Counted from the stretch's first letter, positions 16,843-25,804 are shown. The stretch is DNA of 55,477 bases from Legionella fairfieldensis ATCC 49588 (GCF_000621525.1 NZ_JHYC01000027.1:1-55477), one strand, 5' to 3'. Notes: generated by a model not told the origin, from the letters alone. Program-made: numbers and translations.

Positions 16843-18456
16843 TTAAAAATATACTCCTATCTGCGCAATTAAGGCATTTGCCGAACGACCAGTACCTATA
16901 GTATCCAGGTTTAACAACCCAGGAGCCGGTATGCCATTAGCGTACTGACTTGGTTTGAAATCAACATCGTGACGATATTCAAGACTTTCCACAGTATCTT
17001 TCCAAATGGAAATATTAAAAACACCACTTATACGACGCTGTGGTAAATTTAATGCCAGAGTATCCTTCGACCATTGATAACCAAGGGCTGCTGATGCAGG
17101 TTTATCAAAAGCCATAAAGGTAACTCCTGCTTCCAGCTGGGCGGCTTGCGGTTTTGCACCTCTGCCATTGAAACTTAAATCTTCTCGCATGAAAGATCGG
17201 GAAGCTCCAACCCATTCTGCAGTTAAACTATACCGATCGAAACTTAGGTTCCCATGAACATCGATACCCGGTACTTTATGAATTAGTTCACTGCCATTGG
17301 TAGCGGACGCAAAACCACCAAAGGTAGTAAATGGCGTAGAGCCTGTGTTTTGCATGCCGGAAGAGTCCGTAAGTGAACTGATGTAACCTGCGCCAATATC
17401 ACCGGAGAGTTCGCCTGACTTAATTGTATAGCCCAAATTAACCCCCCCAATACCAGAATGTCCTAAATTCGTTTCTGATTTAAAACCATATACCGCCGCA
17501 TAGGGACCAAAATCTTCCTGCGATTTATATCCTACAATAAAAGGTCTTGATTTCGTTCTCGCCAAACTCAAAGGAAGAGGCGAACTAATCATTGAGCTTG
17601 AATAACGGCCAAACGGTACATACATTTGCCCGGCGGTAAAATAGAACGGTGATTGATCAAGATTTCCCACATTAACAAAACCCATATTCAGACTAAACGC
17701 TGAATTAGATACTCGGGGACCTATAGGAGGACGGGTTTCATCATAAGCAATTGACATAAAAGCCTCTACCTTATTATTTAAAGCAGCAGCTACATCCAGT
17801 TCACTGGAACCCAAATTGATATCACCCACATTTCTTCCCACATAGGGACGGTTAATCATCCCTACCGGCTCTGCTTTACCACTTATGGCAATAATAGGAA
17901 TATCAGGTGTCGGATAACCAAGACCTTCATAAGCACGGTATAAACGTCGGCGCTGCTGCATTAACCTGATATCGCGATTGATACTGGAAATGTTGACAAT
18001 ATAGTCTGAGCCGTCAAACGCTGGCCTGTCACCTAAATAGGGAGATGTTACCACGGGTGTTCCAGCTATATAACTTATTACCTTATTGTCTGCAATAAGA
18101 GCAGTCGGATAAAAACCTATTGATTCGGGATTGGAATCCACGGCATGAACTACTAATGGACTCGTATGAAAATATTTGTTTTTTTCGTTGGTAACTGGTT
18201 TAGCTGAAGGCGTTGGGGATAATACAGCCGGCTGTTTCTTTGTCTGAACCTTTGCTGGGGATTTGGCCTCTTTTTTTACTTCCAGTTTAACTACCGGTTG
18301 TTTAATTAATTGTTTTTGTAAATGATTTAACTGTAATTGAAGTTGTTGTGTTTGTTTTTGTAACCGTTGTATTTCACGTTGCAGTTGCTGACTATCTGCC
18401 GCAAAAAGAGAACTGGACAATGCTGAGATAGCGATTATTAGTGCTTTATGTTTCAA
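16843..18456 (-). CDS. LbtU-family siderophore porin
   Basis: Outer-membrane protein of 537 residues. Signal peptide MKHKALIIAISALSSSLFA, then a Gln/Leu-rich coiled coil (about 22-55, QREIQRLQKQTQQLQLQL region), a Lys/Pro/Ala-rich linker (55-95), then a long beta-barrel rich in aromatic-terminated strands and ending in IGVYF with the terminal Phe needed for barrel insertion. This order matches LbtU, the Legionella receptor/porin for the siderophore legiobactin, and its paralogs. There is no TonB box or plug domain, also as in LbtU. A promoter with an adjacent Fur-like site lies upstream, in keeping with iron control. Which siderophore this copy handles is not known. Confidence 0.85.
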   Translation of the reverse strand: MKHKALIIAISALSSSLFAADSQQLQREIQRLQKQTQQLQLQLNHLQKQLIKQPVVKLEVKKEAKSPAKVQTKKQPAVLSPTPSAKPVTNEKNKYFHTSPLVVHAVDSNPESIGFYPTALIADNKVISYIAGTPVVTSPYLGDRPAFDGSDYIVNISSINRDIRLMQQRRRLYRAYEGLGYPTPDIPIIAISGKAEPVGMINRPYVGRNVGDINLGSSELDVAAALNNKVEAFMSIAYDETRPPIGPRVSNSAFSLNMGFVNVGNLDQSPFYFTAGQMYVPFGRYSSSMISSPLPLSLARTKSRPFIVGYKSQEDFGPYAAVYGFKSETNLGHSGIGGVNLGYTIKSGELSGDIGAGYISSLTDSSGMQNTGSTPFTTFGGFASATNGSELIHKVPGIDVHGNLSFDRYSLTAEWVGASRSFMREDLSFNGRGAKPQAAQLEAGVTFMAFDKPASAALGYQWSKDTLALNLPQRRISGVFNISIWKDTVESLEYRHDVDFKPSQYANGIPAPGLLNLDTIGTGRSANALIAQIGVYF

Positions 18457-18506
18457 AAGATATACTCCTGCTCGTTTTATTTTCTTCCTGGATTATTTAG
18501 GGCTGG

Positions 18507-18535
18507 ATTATATATTGCGATGGACGCAATGACTA
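18507..18535 (-). promoter_or_regulatory. Candidate promoter of the LbtU-family gene
   Basis: Minus-strand -10 TATAAT (18512-18507), 17-base spacer, -35 TAGTCA (18535-18530, four of six consensus bases). Transcription would begin near 18500, giving a leader of about 44 bases. Confidence 0.5.
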
Positions 18536-18554
18536 GAGAATGATCATGAATTTT
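18536..18554. promoter_or_regulatory. Possible Fur operator
   Basis: GAGAATGATCATGAATTTT matches the 19-base Fur consensus at 13 positions and directly abuts the -35 box of the LbtU-family promoter. Placement is right for iron repression. Sequence match is moderate only. Confidence 0.35.
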
Positions 18555-18790
18555 TACTGCCTTTTTTAAAGGCAATATTATAATTGACTTCTGTACCTTC
18601 TAAATTTTAAGTATAAAGATAAGCATGACGTGCGCTTTTATGTTGAACAATATGCTTTTAAATAAAAGCATAGGAAAGATAAGTTATTTTGTTTCAAACC
18701 ATGCCAACTTGAGAAAAACAATAATAATTGAAAGAATTATTCTGGCCGCGCTGAAAATATCTACAGGATTTAGAATACTATGCTTGCATT

Positions 18791-18840
18791 AGTCTGAAAT
18801 CCCTTTCGCTCAGCTTTCAGAGCGAAAGGGGTACCAGACT
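18791..18840 (-). terminator. Long hairpin after the distal porin gene
   Basis: Stem of 11 perfect pairs, CCCTTTCGCTC (18801-18811) with GAGCGAAAGGG (18820-18830), extended by an outer AGTCTG/CAGACT pair. It lies 36 bases after the stop of the minus-strand porin. No T-run follows on the minus strand; on the plus strand CTTTTT follows, so it may serve either direction. The rest of the 18457-18875 gap shows nothing else beyond the promoter and operator listed. Confidence 0.6.
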
Positions 18841-18875
18841 AATCTTTTTGAGACACAAAAACAAGTTGATCAAAT

Positions 18876-19847
18876 TTAAACGTTGCCTACCCATTTGGCG
18901 CCAAAATAGGGTCCATAGAGCGCAAAATTACTACTGGCTAAAGAAAGATTTTGCAAACCAACCAGTACTCTTTGAGACTCAAATGCATCGAAATAGTTAA
19001 TAGCTTGATAGCCACCTTCCAGATGAAGTACGCCCTCGGCAAATCCATATCCATATTTCAGCCCCAGTTTGGCTCCCATCCCAGGTACTATATTTTTTCG
19101 GCTATTTGAAAATGCGTTCTCAACTAATCCATTTGGACCAATTACATAACCGGTAACGTGACGAGTAGAACCATAAAGGGCAGAGAAAGCGGTATTAGCG
19201 GTCACACTAAACCCATAGGCCAAATCGTATGAATAATCAATGCCAAGAACTGGACCAATGCCATCAAAAGAATCATTCCTGAATTGTTGCAAACTGGTTG
19301 CTCCTGCTGCCACCACTAGAGCCAAAGGAACCGTTCTGTAATTATCTATTGAGTCGACACGTATTTTGGCATATTGCAAACCGCCATAAAAATGAGCCCT
19401 GTTGCGAGCGCCTAAATTAACATGCTGCCCCAGTGCTAAATTGGCCTGATCAAATTTGTTATCTAAAGTCAAATGATAAGAAAGTGGTGATTGAGAAAAA
19501 GGAGTTAACTCAGAAAAGCCATTCCGTCTGGTAGTATTGTCATAATGCATCCAGGTCATACTTAAATCATTACCCGTATTAAAATGGTAGGACCCTTCCA
19601 AACGATAACCCCAACCCCATTTTGCAATCTCTCTTCCAGAATTATTTCCTGAATTGTAATTTTCATAATTAGTATAGGCAGGTTGAAAATAGAGTGCCTG
19701 CAAGCCAATATCCCATTGTCGAACTTCACAAGGTACAGTTACGTCACCCGGAACACAAGAAGGCGCAGGTGGAGCTGAATACATTCCCGCAAATGTAAAG
19801 CCACTCCCTATCAAACCAAAAATTGCTATGGTTGTTTTTTTCAACAT
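18876..19847 (-). CDS. Lpg1974-family major outer membrane porin, copy 2
   Basis: Beta-barrel porin of 323 residues in the Legionella major outer membrane protein family (Legionella_OMP, PF05150). Signal peptide MLKKTTIAIFGLIGSGFTFA is followed by the family signature: a Cys pair in CVPGDVTVPCE, then W-D-x-G-x-QALYFQP. The barrel ends at GPYFGAKWVGNV, the same ending as the neighbouring copy. The cysteines allow the disulfide cross-linking known for Legionella MOMP. Start 19847 has GGAGTG upstream; the extra residues to 19880 are not used. It sits 72 bases after the stop of copy 1, beyond a strong terminator, so it probably has its own promoter or depends on read-through. Confidence 0.92.
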   Translation of the reverse strand: MLKKTTIAIFGLIGSGFTFAGMYSAPPAPSCVPGDVTVPCEVRQWDIGLQALYFQPAYTNYENYNSGNNSGREIAKWGWGYRLEGSYHFNTGNDLSMTWMHYDNTTRRNGFSELTPFSQSPLSYHLTLDNKFDQANLALGQHVNLGARNRAHFYGGLQYAKIRVDSIDNYRTVPLALVVAAGATSLQQFRNDSFDGIGPVLGIDYSYDLAYGFSVTANTAFSALYGSTRHVTGYVIGPNGLVENAFSNSRKNIVPGMGAKLGLKYGYGFAEGVLHLEGGYQAINYFDAFESQRVLVGLQNLSLASSNFALYGPYFGAKWVGNV

Positions 19848-19863
19848 GATCACTCCGTTTATC

Positions 19864-19895
19864 AAAAAAAAGCCCATCAACAGGTGATGGGCTTT
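19864..19895 (-). terminator. Rho-independent terminator of porin copy 1
   Basis: On the minus strand an 11-base stem AAAGCCCATCA/TGATGGGCTTT with a 5-base loop runs straight into eight T residues (19871-19864), 25 bases after the copy 1 stop codon. Textbook intrinsic terminator. Confidence 0.9.
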
Positions 19896-19919
19896 ACTAA
19901 AACACTGCTAGATCAGCAA

Positions 19920-20870
19920 TTATACGTTACCAACCCATTTCAAACCAAGGTATGGACCGTTTATGCCAAAGTTACTTTCACGGACATCAACAGCAACAGG
20001 AGTAGCAGAACCACCCAGGAACACAGGGTTTACACTACGTTGTGCATTGAAGTAATTGACCCACATGTAACCAGCATCCAGAGTTATATCACCTTGTGCC
20101 ATAGCATAAGTATATTTAGCACCTAATTTACCTTCAAGCTCTGGAACAACTGTAGATCTTGAACGATCACGTGATGGATAGTAGTTAGGATCAAATACAG
20201 GATCAATAGGATATAAGTCACTGCTGTAATCTATACGGTTGCTGCCAACTAACAATGCTGTAGCACCTTTTGCGTATACAGAAAGACCATTTCCTAATTG
20301 ATAGCCTAGATCAGCACCAATACGGGGACCGAATCCATTGAATGTACTACGATCTCTTCTGGCCAAAGCGCCCAGGTAGTAGTGACGGTGATGATGACCA
20401 ATGCGACCATACTGTGCACCACCATGGAAACGGATAGTACTCCACTCGCTGAAATCAACATGCTGACCTAATTCAAAGTTTACAGCATCCCAACGTGGAC
20501 GTTGATTGAAGCTGTAGAAACCATCAAAAGAACGGTCAGAACCACTAGAAGTTAAATGATACCAATTCACATTGAAATCATTGCCAGTCTGGAAGTGGTA
20601 AGAGCCTTCGATTTGGAAACCCCATGCCCAGTTATTATCTCCAAAATTACGGAGACCAGCAGGAGCAGTCACATCACCAAAACCGAAAAATCGATCACCA
20701 TTGCTCAGGGTTGTTTGTAAGTATAAAGCTTGAGCACCGAAATCCCAGGCAGTTCTCTCGCAAGGAACGGTGACATTACCAGGGGTACAAACAGGACCCA
20801 TAGTACCAGCAAATACTGCACTGCTACCTAAAGCAAGAACAGCTACCGCTGTTTTCTTCAAATTTAACAT
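19920..20870 (-). CDS. Lpg1974-family major outer membrane porin, copy 1
   Basis: Porin of 316 residues, paralog of the gene downstream. Signal peptide MLNLKKTAVAVLALGSSAVFA, then the Cys-bearing CTPGNVTVPCE and WDFGAQALYLQT signature of the Legionella MOMP family, and the identical C-terminal KWVGNV. The two copies align over the whole length but differ strongly in the central loops (this one has YPSRDRSRSTVVPELEGKLG where the other has SNSRKNIVPGMGAKLG). In L. pneumophila MOMP is an abundant porin and complement C3 binding surface protein (family knowledge). GTGGAGATGAAGC precedes the ATG, and a near-consensus promoter and a strong terminator frame the gene, so high expression is likely. 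Confidence 0.94.
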   Translation of the reverse strand: MLNLKKTAVAVLALGSSAVFAGTMGPVCTPGNVTVPCERTAWDFGAQALYLQTTLSNGDRFFGFGDVTAPAGLRNFGDNNWAWGFQIEGSYHFQTGNDFNVNWYHLTSSGSDRSFDGFYSFNQRPRWDAVNFELGQHVDFSEWSTIRFHGGAQYGRIGHHHRHYYLGALARRDRSTFNGFGPRIGADLGYQLGNGLSVYAKGATALLVGSNRIDYSSDLYPIDPVFDPNYYPSRDRSRSTVVPELEGKLGAKYTYAMAQGDITLDAGYMWVNYFNAQRSVNPVFLGGSATPVAVDVRESNFGINGPYLGLKWVGNV

Positions 20871-20979
20871 GCTTCATCTCCACTTTTTTATTATTAATTT
20901 CCCGTTTAGCCGTCAAACCACAACATGGTGTTGACCACAGTACGCAATCATCGCTCTATCCGAGAACGTACATAGGCAA

Positions 20980-21008
20980 ATTATCAAGCGCCAGTTTATC
21001 AAAGTCAA
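20980..21008 (-). promoter_or_regulatory. Near-consensus sigma-70 promoter of porin copy 1
   Basis: Minus strand: -35 TTGACT (21008-21003), exactly 17 bases, -10 GATAAT (20985-20980). Five of six matches at each box. Predicted start near 20973, leaving a leader of about 100 bases. The remaining DNA to 21418 (about 410 bases, AT-rich) holds no gene or repeat that I can see. Confidence 0.7.
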
Positions 21009-21418
21009 CACTATTTCCACAAAATTTCTCTACTAATTCTGCAAATTATTTAACCTGACAATCGATAATGTTTTTTTTATGCTCACAGTAATTAATCTGC
21101 CATCACTATCGAGTGTAAAGCTATAAATCCCGCAGCACAAACTCATCGGAGCGTTTCAATAAATCGATGATGCAACTTATTAACTATTTGGAATCAATAC
21201 CTTGGCTAAACCGTTAATACTGTATCAGATAAAACTGATAACTTACAAGGTAATTAATTATTTTCGGTATTTATATCCTTATGCGGAAAAAAGTGTTTAT
21301 ATTTTTATGTGCATCATTGATAATTGCTAACTATTTCTTGGGAAAAAGAACGATTAACGATACCAGGTTATAACCTCGTTTTAATAACGCAACATACACT
21401 GTTTTTACACTCAATTAA

Positions 21419-22291
21419 TTATTTGATAATCTTAATGACAACTCGACGATTAGCAGCTTTTCCTGCTTCCGTATCATTGGGTTCAGCCGGGTTTTTCACC
21501 CCAAACCAGGTTATATCCAGATAATTTTCCTGCAAGCCAAGGTTTAACAAATATTCTTTTACTGATTTGGCTCGTTCTTCTGATACTGCATTATTATACG
21601 ATTTTCGTCCTGTATCATCGGTATAACCTCCAATCCAGATACGTTTTACCATTTGATCGGCGAGACTATATTCTGCAACTCGTTGTAATTGTTGTTTCGC
21701 CTTATCACTCAGCTCAAAACTATCGGTATCAAAGAGTAATACAGTCTGGCGAACACTAGAGTAATCGAAAGATAATAAATTACCAAGGCAGCGTTGATAA
21801 CGTGCATAGACTTTTTGAAAACGTACAGGTGAAAGCGATACAGAAGTAGGAAAACCTTGTTCGGAAAGATATTGAAAACTGGCTTGATAACCTTCAGCCA
21901 GATAATTTAATAGTTTAATAGTCGTATTTTGCGGCAAATAAAAACCATACTCTCCCGGGTTTACTGTTGTTTTGGTTATTAGAAAAACCTGTTGCCCCGG
22001 TTTCCAGACAGGGGGTTTGGCAAAAACAACAGCCGGATGTTGGCGAGTATTCTGTTGCCATTTACTCATAATAAAATGAGCTGGTTTTGCAGCATATTGT
22101 TCAAAATAAGCAATTCCATAATCAGGTATGGTTAAAGCCAGACCGCAACGAAGGCGACTGCCACTCATTCGCCATTTTTCTTCACCCATAGGGCTTGAGT
22201 AATTAATTGTCACAGGTTGAGCAATACCTGGTAGAGTAAAGAATAGTATAATTCCTGTAAGCAGGAGTGTGATTAATTGCCGTAATCCCAT
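21419..22291 (-). CDS. motY: MotY-like OmpA-domain protein (flagellar T-ring/stator support)
   Basis: Periplasmic protein of 290 residues. Signal peptide from MGLRQLITLLLTGIILFFTLPGIA, an N-terminal beta-rich domain of about 150 residues (YSSPMGEEKWRMSGSRLRCGLALTIPDYGIAYFEQYA), which is the MotY N-domain pattern, then an OmpA/Pal peptidoglycan-binding domain (VLLFDTDSFELSDKAKQQL ... IGGYTDDTG ... SEERAKSVKEYL ... NRRVVI). MotY forms the T-ring that holds sodium-type MotA/B-like stators. No flagellar genes lie nearby, which is usual for MotY. ATG 22291 chosen for its GGATGAGC site and signal peptide. Divergent from pyrC. Confidence 0.88.
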   Translation of the reverse strand: MGLRQLITLLLTGIILFFTLPGIAQPVTINYSSPMGEEKWRMSGSRLRCGLALTIPDYGIAYFEQYAAKPAHFIMSKWQQNTRQHPAVVFAKPPVWKPGQQVFLITKTTVNPGEYGFYLPQNTTIKLLNYLAEGYQASFQYLSEQGFPTSVSLSPVRFQKVYARYQRCLGNLLSFDYSSVRQTVLLFDTDSFELSDKAKQQLQRVAEYSLADQMVKRIWIGGYTDDTGRKSYNNAVSEERAKSVKEYLLNLGLQENYLDITWFGVKNPAEPNDTEAGKAANRRVVIKIIK

Positions 22292-22358
22292 TTTTTGCTC
22301 ATCCAGTTTATAAATTATGTTATTCTTCAGTATCGGCAAACTCACTGGAACCTTTATT

Positions 22359-23393
22359 GTGCAAACTTTGATAATCACTCAGCCTGATGATTGGCATGTT
22401 CATTTTCGTGACGGTTTATTTTTGCAACATACAGTGCCCGCAACAGCGCGGCACTTCTCACGTGCTCTGGTAATGCCAAATTTGAAACCAGCGCTTACCA
22501 CCATCGCCGAAGTAGTGGCTTATCGCGAGCGAATTCTGAAGGTACTCCAGGAAAATACATCCTTTTCACCTTTAATGACATTATACTTAAACGAAAATGT
22601 GACCACTGATGAGTTAGAAAAGATAAAAAATTATCCTTATATTTTAGGGGCAAAGTTGTATCCGGCTGGAGTGACAACCAACTCAGAGGAAGGAGTGCGC
22701 TCTTTACGTGGACTTTATCCTTTATTAGAAACCATGCAGCAGCAAAATCTTGTATTACAAATTCATGGAGAAATCACTCATGGTGATATTTTTTATCGGG
22801 AAGAGGAATTTATTAATACCTGTTTAGTTCCTTTAATACATAATTTTCCCAAACTTCGTATTGTACTGGAACATATATCAACAAAAACAGCCGTTGAATT
22901 TATTAGTCAGGCTGGAGAACAAGTCGTGGCAACTATTACTCCGCATCATTTGTTTTATAACCGCAATCAACTTTTTGCCGGAGGGCTCCGCCCTCATTAT
23001 TATTGTCTTCCTGTATTAAAAAAAGAGAGCGATCAAAATGCCTTGCAGATGGCTGTAACAAGTGGCAATCGAAAATTTTTTGCAGGCACAGACAGTGCCC
23101 CGCATCCTCTATCTGCCAAAGAAAATGCCTGCGGGTGTGCCGGTATTTATTCTGCTCCTTTTGCTGTAGCATTGTATGCTCAAATTTTTGAGTCACTCGA
23201 TTGCCTGGCTAATCTTAGTGATTTCCTGGGGCGTTTTGGTGCAGAATTTTACCACCAGCCAGTGAATCAAACCCAACTTGTTTTAAGAAAAGAAGCACAG
23301 TTGATACCTGACATTTTACCCTTGGGACAAGAACCAGTCGTCCCGGTAGCAGCAGGTGAAACCCTGCAATGGAGTATTCATGAGTTCATGTAA
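22359..23393 (+). CDS. pyrC: Dihydroorotase (class II)
   Basis: Closes carbamoyl aspartate to dihydroorotate in pyrimidine synthesis; cytosolic zinc enzyme. 344 residues, close to E. coli PyrC (348). Motifs: PDDWHVHFRDG (His-x-His metal ligands), ILGAKLYPAGVTTNS (carbamylated Lys), LQIHGE, LEHIST, TITPHHL and FAGTDSAPH (catalytic Asp). Start is GTG 22359, which gives the usual QTLIITQPDDWH N-terminus with GGAA upstream; the longer frame from 22317 is not used. Its last 14 bases overlap the start of the RNase T gene. Confidence 0.96.
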   Translation: MQTLIITQPDDWHVHFRDGLFLQHTVPATARHFSRALVMPNLKPALTTIAEVVAYRERILKVLQENTSFSPLMTLYLNENVTTDELEKIKNYPYILGAKLYPAGVTTNSEEGVRSLRGLYPLLETMQQQNLVLQIHGEITHGDIFYREEEFINTCLVPLIHNFPKLRIVLEHISTKTAVEFISQAGEQVVATITPHHLFYNRNQLFAGGLRPHYYCLPVLKKESDQNALQMAVTSGNRKFFAGTDSAPHPLSAKENACGCAGIYSAPFAVALYAQIFESLDCLANLSDFLGRFGAEFYHQPVNQTQLVLRKEAQLIPDILPLGQEPVVPVAAGETLQWSIHEFM

Positions 23394-24012
23394 TCAAATG
23401 CCAGGTTTACAATTGAAAGACAGGTTTCGCGGTTTTCTACCCGTTGTTGTGGATGTAGAAACAGCAGGTGTTGATCCCCAAAAAAATGCATTACTGGAAA
23501 TGTGTATTGTTTTAATAACAATCAATGAAGAAGGTGTTTTTAAGCGATCGGCTACCTATTTTGAACATATTCTGCCTTTCGAAGGCGCTATACTCGACGC
23601 CAAATCGCTGGAGTTCAATCAAATTGATCCCTTTCAACCTCTGCGCTTTGCTATTGATGAAAAACAGGCATTACAAAAATTGTTCGCGCCAATTAACCGA
23701 GCCTTACAAAAAAGCAAATGCCAACGAGCTGTATTAGTTGGACACAATGCCTGGTTCGATTTGTTATTTATAAAAGAAGCCGTTAAACGAACAAAACTTG
23801 TCTCACCTTTTCATTCGTTTACTTGCTTTGATACGGCAACCCTTGCCGGCTTTATCTATGGACAAACTGTCCTGGCCAAAGCTGCAAAAGCAGCGGGTAT
23901 TGATTTTGACACCCGAGAAGCTCACTCTGCAATTTACGATGCGGAAAAAACAGCGGATTTATTTTGTATTATGCTTAATACCTGGCAATTGAATAATCCG
24001 GGGTCGCAGTAA
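23380..24012 (+). CDS. rnt: Ribonuclease T
   Basis: DEDD-family 3'-5' exoribonuclease that matures the 3' ends of tRNA and other stable RNAs. About 210 residues. Catalytic acids in order: RGFLPVVVDVETAGVD (Asp25, Glu27), VGHNAWFDLLF, and REAHSAIYDAEKTADLF with the His and last Asp. The most likely start is ATG 23380 inside the end of pyrC (14-base overlap, different frame), with 23398 as an alternative; the family begins with a short variable tail before RFRGFLPV. Probably cotranscribed with pyrC. Confidence 0.94.
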   Translation: MSSCNQMPGLQLKDRFRGFLPVVVDVETAGVDPQKNALLEMCIVLITINEEGVFKRSATYFEHILPFEGAILDAKSLEFNQIDPFQPLRFAIDEKQALQKLFAPINRALQKSKCQRAVLVGHNAWFDLLFIKEAVKRTKLVSPFHSFTCFDTATLAGFIYGQTVLAKAAKAAGIDFDTREAHSAIYDAEKTADLFCIMLNTWQLNNPGSQ

Positions 24013-24024
24013 TGGATGCGACCC
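24001..24024. terminator. Bidirectional hairpin between rnt and the peroxiredoxin gene
   Basis: GGGTCGCA (24001-24008) pairs with TGCGACCC (24017-24024). It includes the rnt stop codon and lies 14 bases from the convergent peroxiredoxin stop; A-rich and T-rich runs flank it. Confidence 0.6.
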
Positions 24025-24038
24025 TTGGATTAAAAAAA

Positions 24039-24644
24039 TTATAAAGAATCAGAATGCTCCGAAAGGTATTGCGCAACGCCTTTAGGTGAAGCTTTCATAC
24101 CTGCTTTGCCTTTTTGCCAGCCTGCAGGACAAACTTCCCCATACTCCTCGAAAAACTGTACCGCATCGATAATGCGCAAAAGTTCATCAATATTACGACC
24201 GATAGGCAAATCATTAACAATTTGCGAGCGTACCATGCCGTTTTTATCGATAATAAAAGCGCCGCGAAAAGCCACACCTGCTACAGGATGCTCGACACCA
24301 TAGGACTGGCAAATTGTATGGGTCATATCAGCAGCAAGTGTAAATTTAACAGGACCAATACCACCTTCTTTAACGGACGTATTGCGATAGGCATTATGCG
24401 TAAACTGAGAATCAATAGAAACAGCAATTACTGAAACACCACGTTTTTCAAATTCATGCATACGATGGTCAAGAGCAATCAATTCTGATGGACAAACAAA
24501 GGTAAAATCAAGAGGGTAAAAGAACACTAATCCGTATTTACCTTTTAATTCTTCATGTAAATTAAATTTCTCAGCAATTTCACCGTTACCCAAAACAGCA
24601 GGTACCGTAAAATCAGGGGCCTTTCTTCCAACTAAAACACTCAT
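24039..24644 (-). CDS. ahpC: Typical 2-Cys peroxiredoxin (AhpC/Tsa type)
   Basis: Thiol peroxidase of 201 residues that reduces hydrogen peroxide and organic peroxides in the cytosol. Peroxidatic Cys51 in DFTFVCPSE and resolving Cys near residue 172 in GEVCPAGW mark a typical 2-Cys enzyme. The C-terminal stretch after VCPAGW resembles the longer peroxiredoxins rather than enteric AhpC with its AhpF partner, and no ahpF lies nearby; reduction by thioredoxin or an AhpD-like system is plausible. AAGGAG precedes the ATG. It sits in a redox cluster with grxD and sodB. Confidence 0.93.
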   Translation of the reverse strand: MSVLVGRKAPDFTVPAVLGNGEIAEKFNLHEELKGKYGLVFFYPLDFTFVCPSELIALDHRMHEFEKRGVSVIAVSIDSQFTHNAYRNTSVKEGGIGPVKFTLAADMTHTICQSYGVEHPVAGVAFRGAFIIDKNGMVRSQIVNDLPIGRNIDELLRIIDAVQFFEEYGEVCPAGWQKGKAGMKASPKGVAQYLSEHSDSL

Positions 24645-24673
24645 TCATATTCTCCTTCGTTAAACATGTGGAC

Positions 24674-24713
24674 ATGCCTGTCATTACTTTTCAAATAAAT
24701 GACAAACAGGCAT
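24674..24713 (-). terminator. Imperfect hairpin between grxD and the peroxiredoxin gene
   Basis: ATGCCTGTCATT (24674-24685) pairs with AATGACAAACAGGCAT (24698-24713) with a three-base bulge. It sits after the grxD stop and before the peroxiredoxin ribosome binding site. No T-run, so the terminator role is tentative. Confidence 0.35.
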
Positions 24714-24731
24714 TCTATTCATTACCTTGTG

Positions 24732-25052
24732 CTAAAGCGCGGCGGCAGCTTCGCGCAATATAGACTCTAACTCCCCTTGTTGATAAAGCTCTGCAATGAT
24801 ATCTGAACCACCAATTAATTCTCCCTTGACATAAAGTTGTGGGAAAGTAGGCCAATCAGCATATTGTGGCAATGTTTGACGAATGTCAGGATTTGCGAGG
24901 ATATCAACGTAAGCAAAAGCTACACCGCAAGCATCGATGCATTGTACAGCGCGTGCTGAAAAACCACACTGAGGCATTTTGGGACTGCCTTTCATATACA
25001 ATAATATTGCATTCTCAGCGATTTGCTGTTTTATTTTATCAATTGTGTCCAC
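24732..25052 (-). CDS. grxD: Monothiol glutaredoxin (Grx4 type)
   Basis: Iron-sulfur cluster carrier of 106 residues. Active site CGFS (Cys29) and the glutathione contacts in the YADWPTFPQLYVKGELIGGSDI segment are those of Grx4/Grx5 monothiol glutaredoxins, which bind a [2Fe-2S] cluster as a glutathione-bridged dimer and pass it to client proteins. Starts with GTG behind AGGTGC. Divergent from sodB, with which it is often neighbour in gammaproteobacteria. Confidence 0.95.
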   Translation of the reverse strand: MDTIDKIKQQIAENAILLYMKGSPKMPQCGFSARAVQCIDACGVAFAYVDILANPDIRQTLPQYADWPTFPQLYVKGELIGGSDIIAELYQQGELESILREAAAAL

Positions 25053-25225
25053 TAAGCACCTATTTTAAAAATAATAAAAACACCCTAATTATGGCGAAAA
25101 TAAGATCAGTTAGCAACCGCATCTGTTTTTTAACTTTTAAGAAAAAGAGAATAATAATAAACCTTACTACCACTTATACTGATTCCTGCTAAACTATCAC
25201 TTCACAAACATTAAGGAGTTTTTTT

Positions 25226-25804
25226 ATGGCCTTTACTTTACCCCCTTTACCTTACGCAAAAAACGCATTAGCGCCTCATATATCTGAAGAAACTTTGGAA
25301 TATCATTATGGAAAACACCATAACACTTATGTCAATAACCTGAATAAGCTTATTGCCGGAACCAATGATGAAAATCTGAGTCTGGAAGAGATCATCAAAA
25401 AATCGTCCGGGGGAGTTTTCAATAATGCAGCACAAGTGTGGAATCATACATTCTACTGGCATTGCCTGAGTCCAAATGGTGGCGGTGAACCAACAGGTCG
25501 ACTGGCTGATGCCATCAAGAAGGCTTTTGGTTCTTTTGCTGCCTTTCAGGATCAATTCACTCAAACAGCGATAGCAACTTTCGGCTCCGGCTGGGCTTGG
25601 CTGGTTCAGGATAAAATGGGGGAGCTTAAAATAATCAGTACCAGCAATGCAGGGACACCAATGACAGAAAATCTGCATGCTCTTCTAACGTGTGACGTAT
25701 GGGAACATGCTTATTATATTGATTATCGCAATGCACGTCCTGACTATCTGAAAGCATTTTGGTCTTTGGTTCACTGGGATTTCGCTGCTGATAACCTGCG
25801 TTAA
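25226..25804 (+). CDS. sodB: Iron superoxide dismutase
   Basis: Converts superoxide to hydrogen peroxide and oxygen in the cytosol. 192 residues, as in E. coli SodB (193). Metal ligands are His27 ([12 protein letters not shown]), His in FYWHCL, and Asp/His in [13 protein letters not shown]. The [17 protein letters not shown] and FGSGWAWLV segments favour iron over manganese. TTAAGGAG lies just before the ATG. Single gene. Confidence 0.97.
   Translation: MAFTLPPLPYAKNALAPHISEETLEYHYGKHHNTYVNNLNKLIAGTNDENLSLEEIIKKSSGGVFNNAAQVWNHTFYWHCLSPNGGGEPTGRLADAIKKAFGSFAAFQDQFTQTAIATFGSGWAWLVQDKMGELKIISTSNAGTPMTENLHALLTCDVWEHAYYIDYRNARPDYLKAFWSLVHWDFAADNLR

Noticed and set aside
21324-21524. 66-codon plus-strand frame
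   Set aside because: Overlaps motY antisense and lacks a start signal; the motY reading has clear OmpA-domain support.
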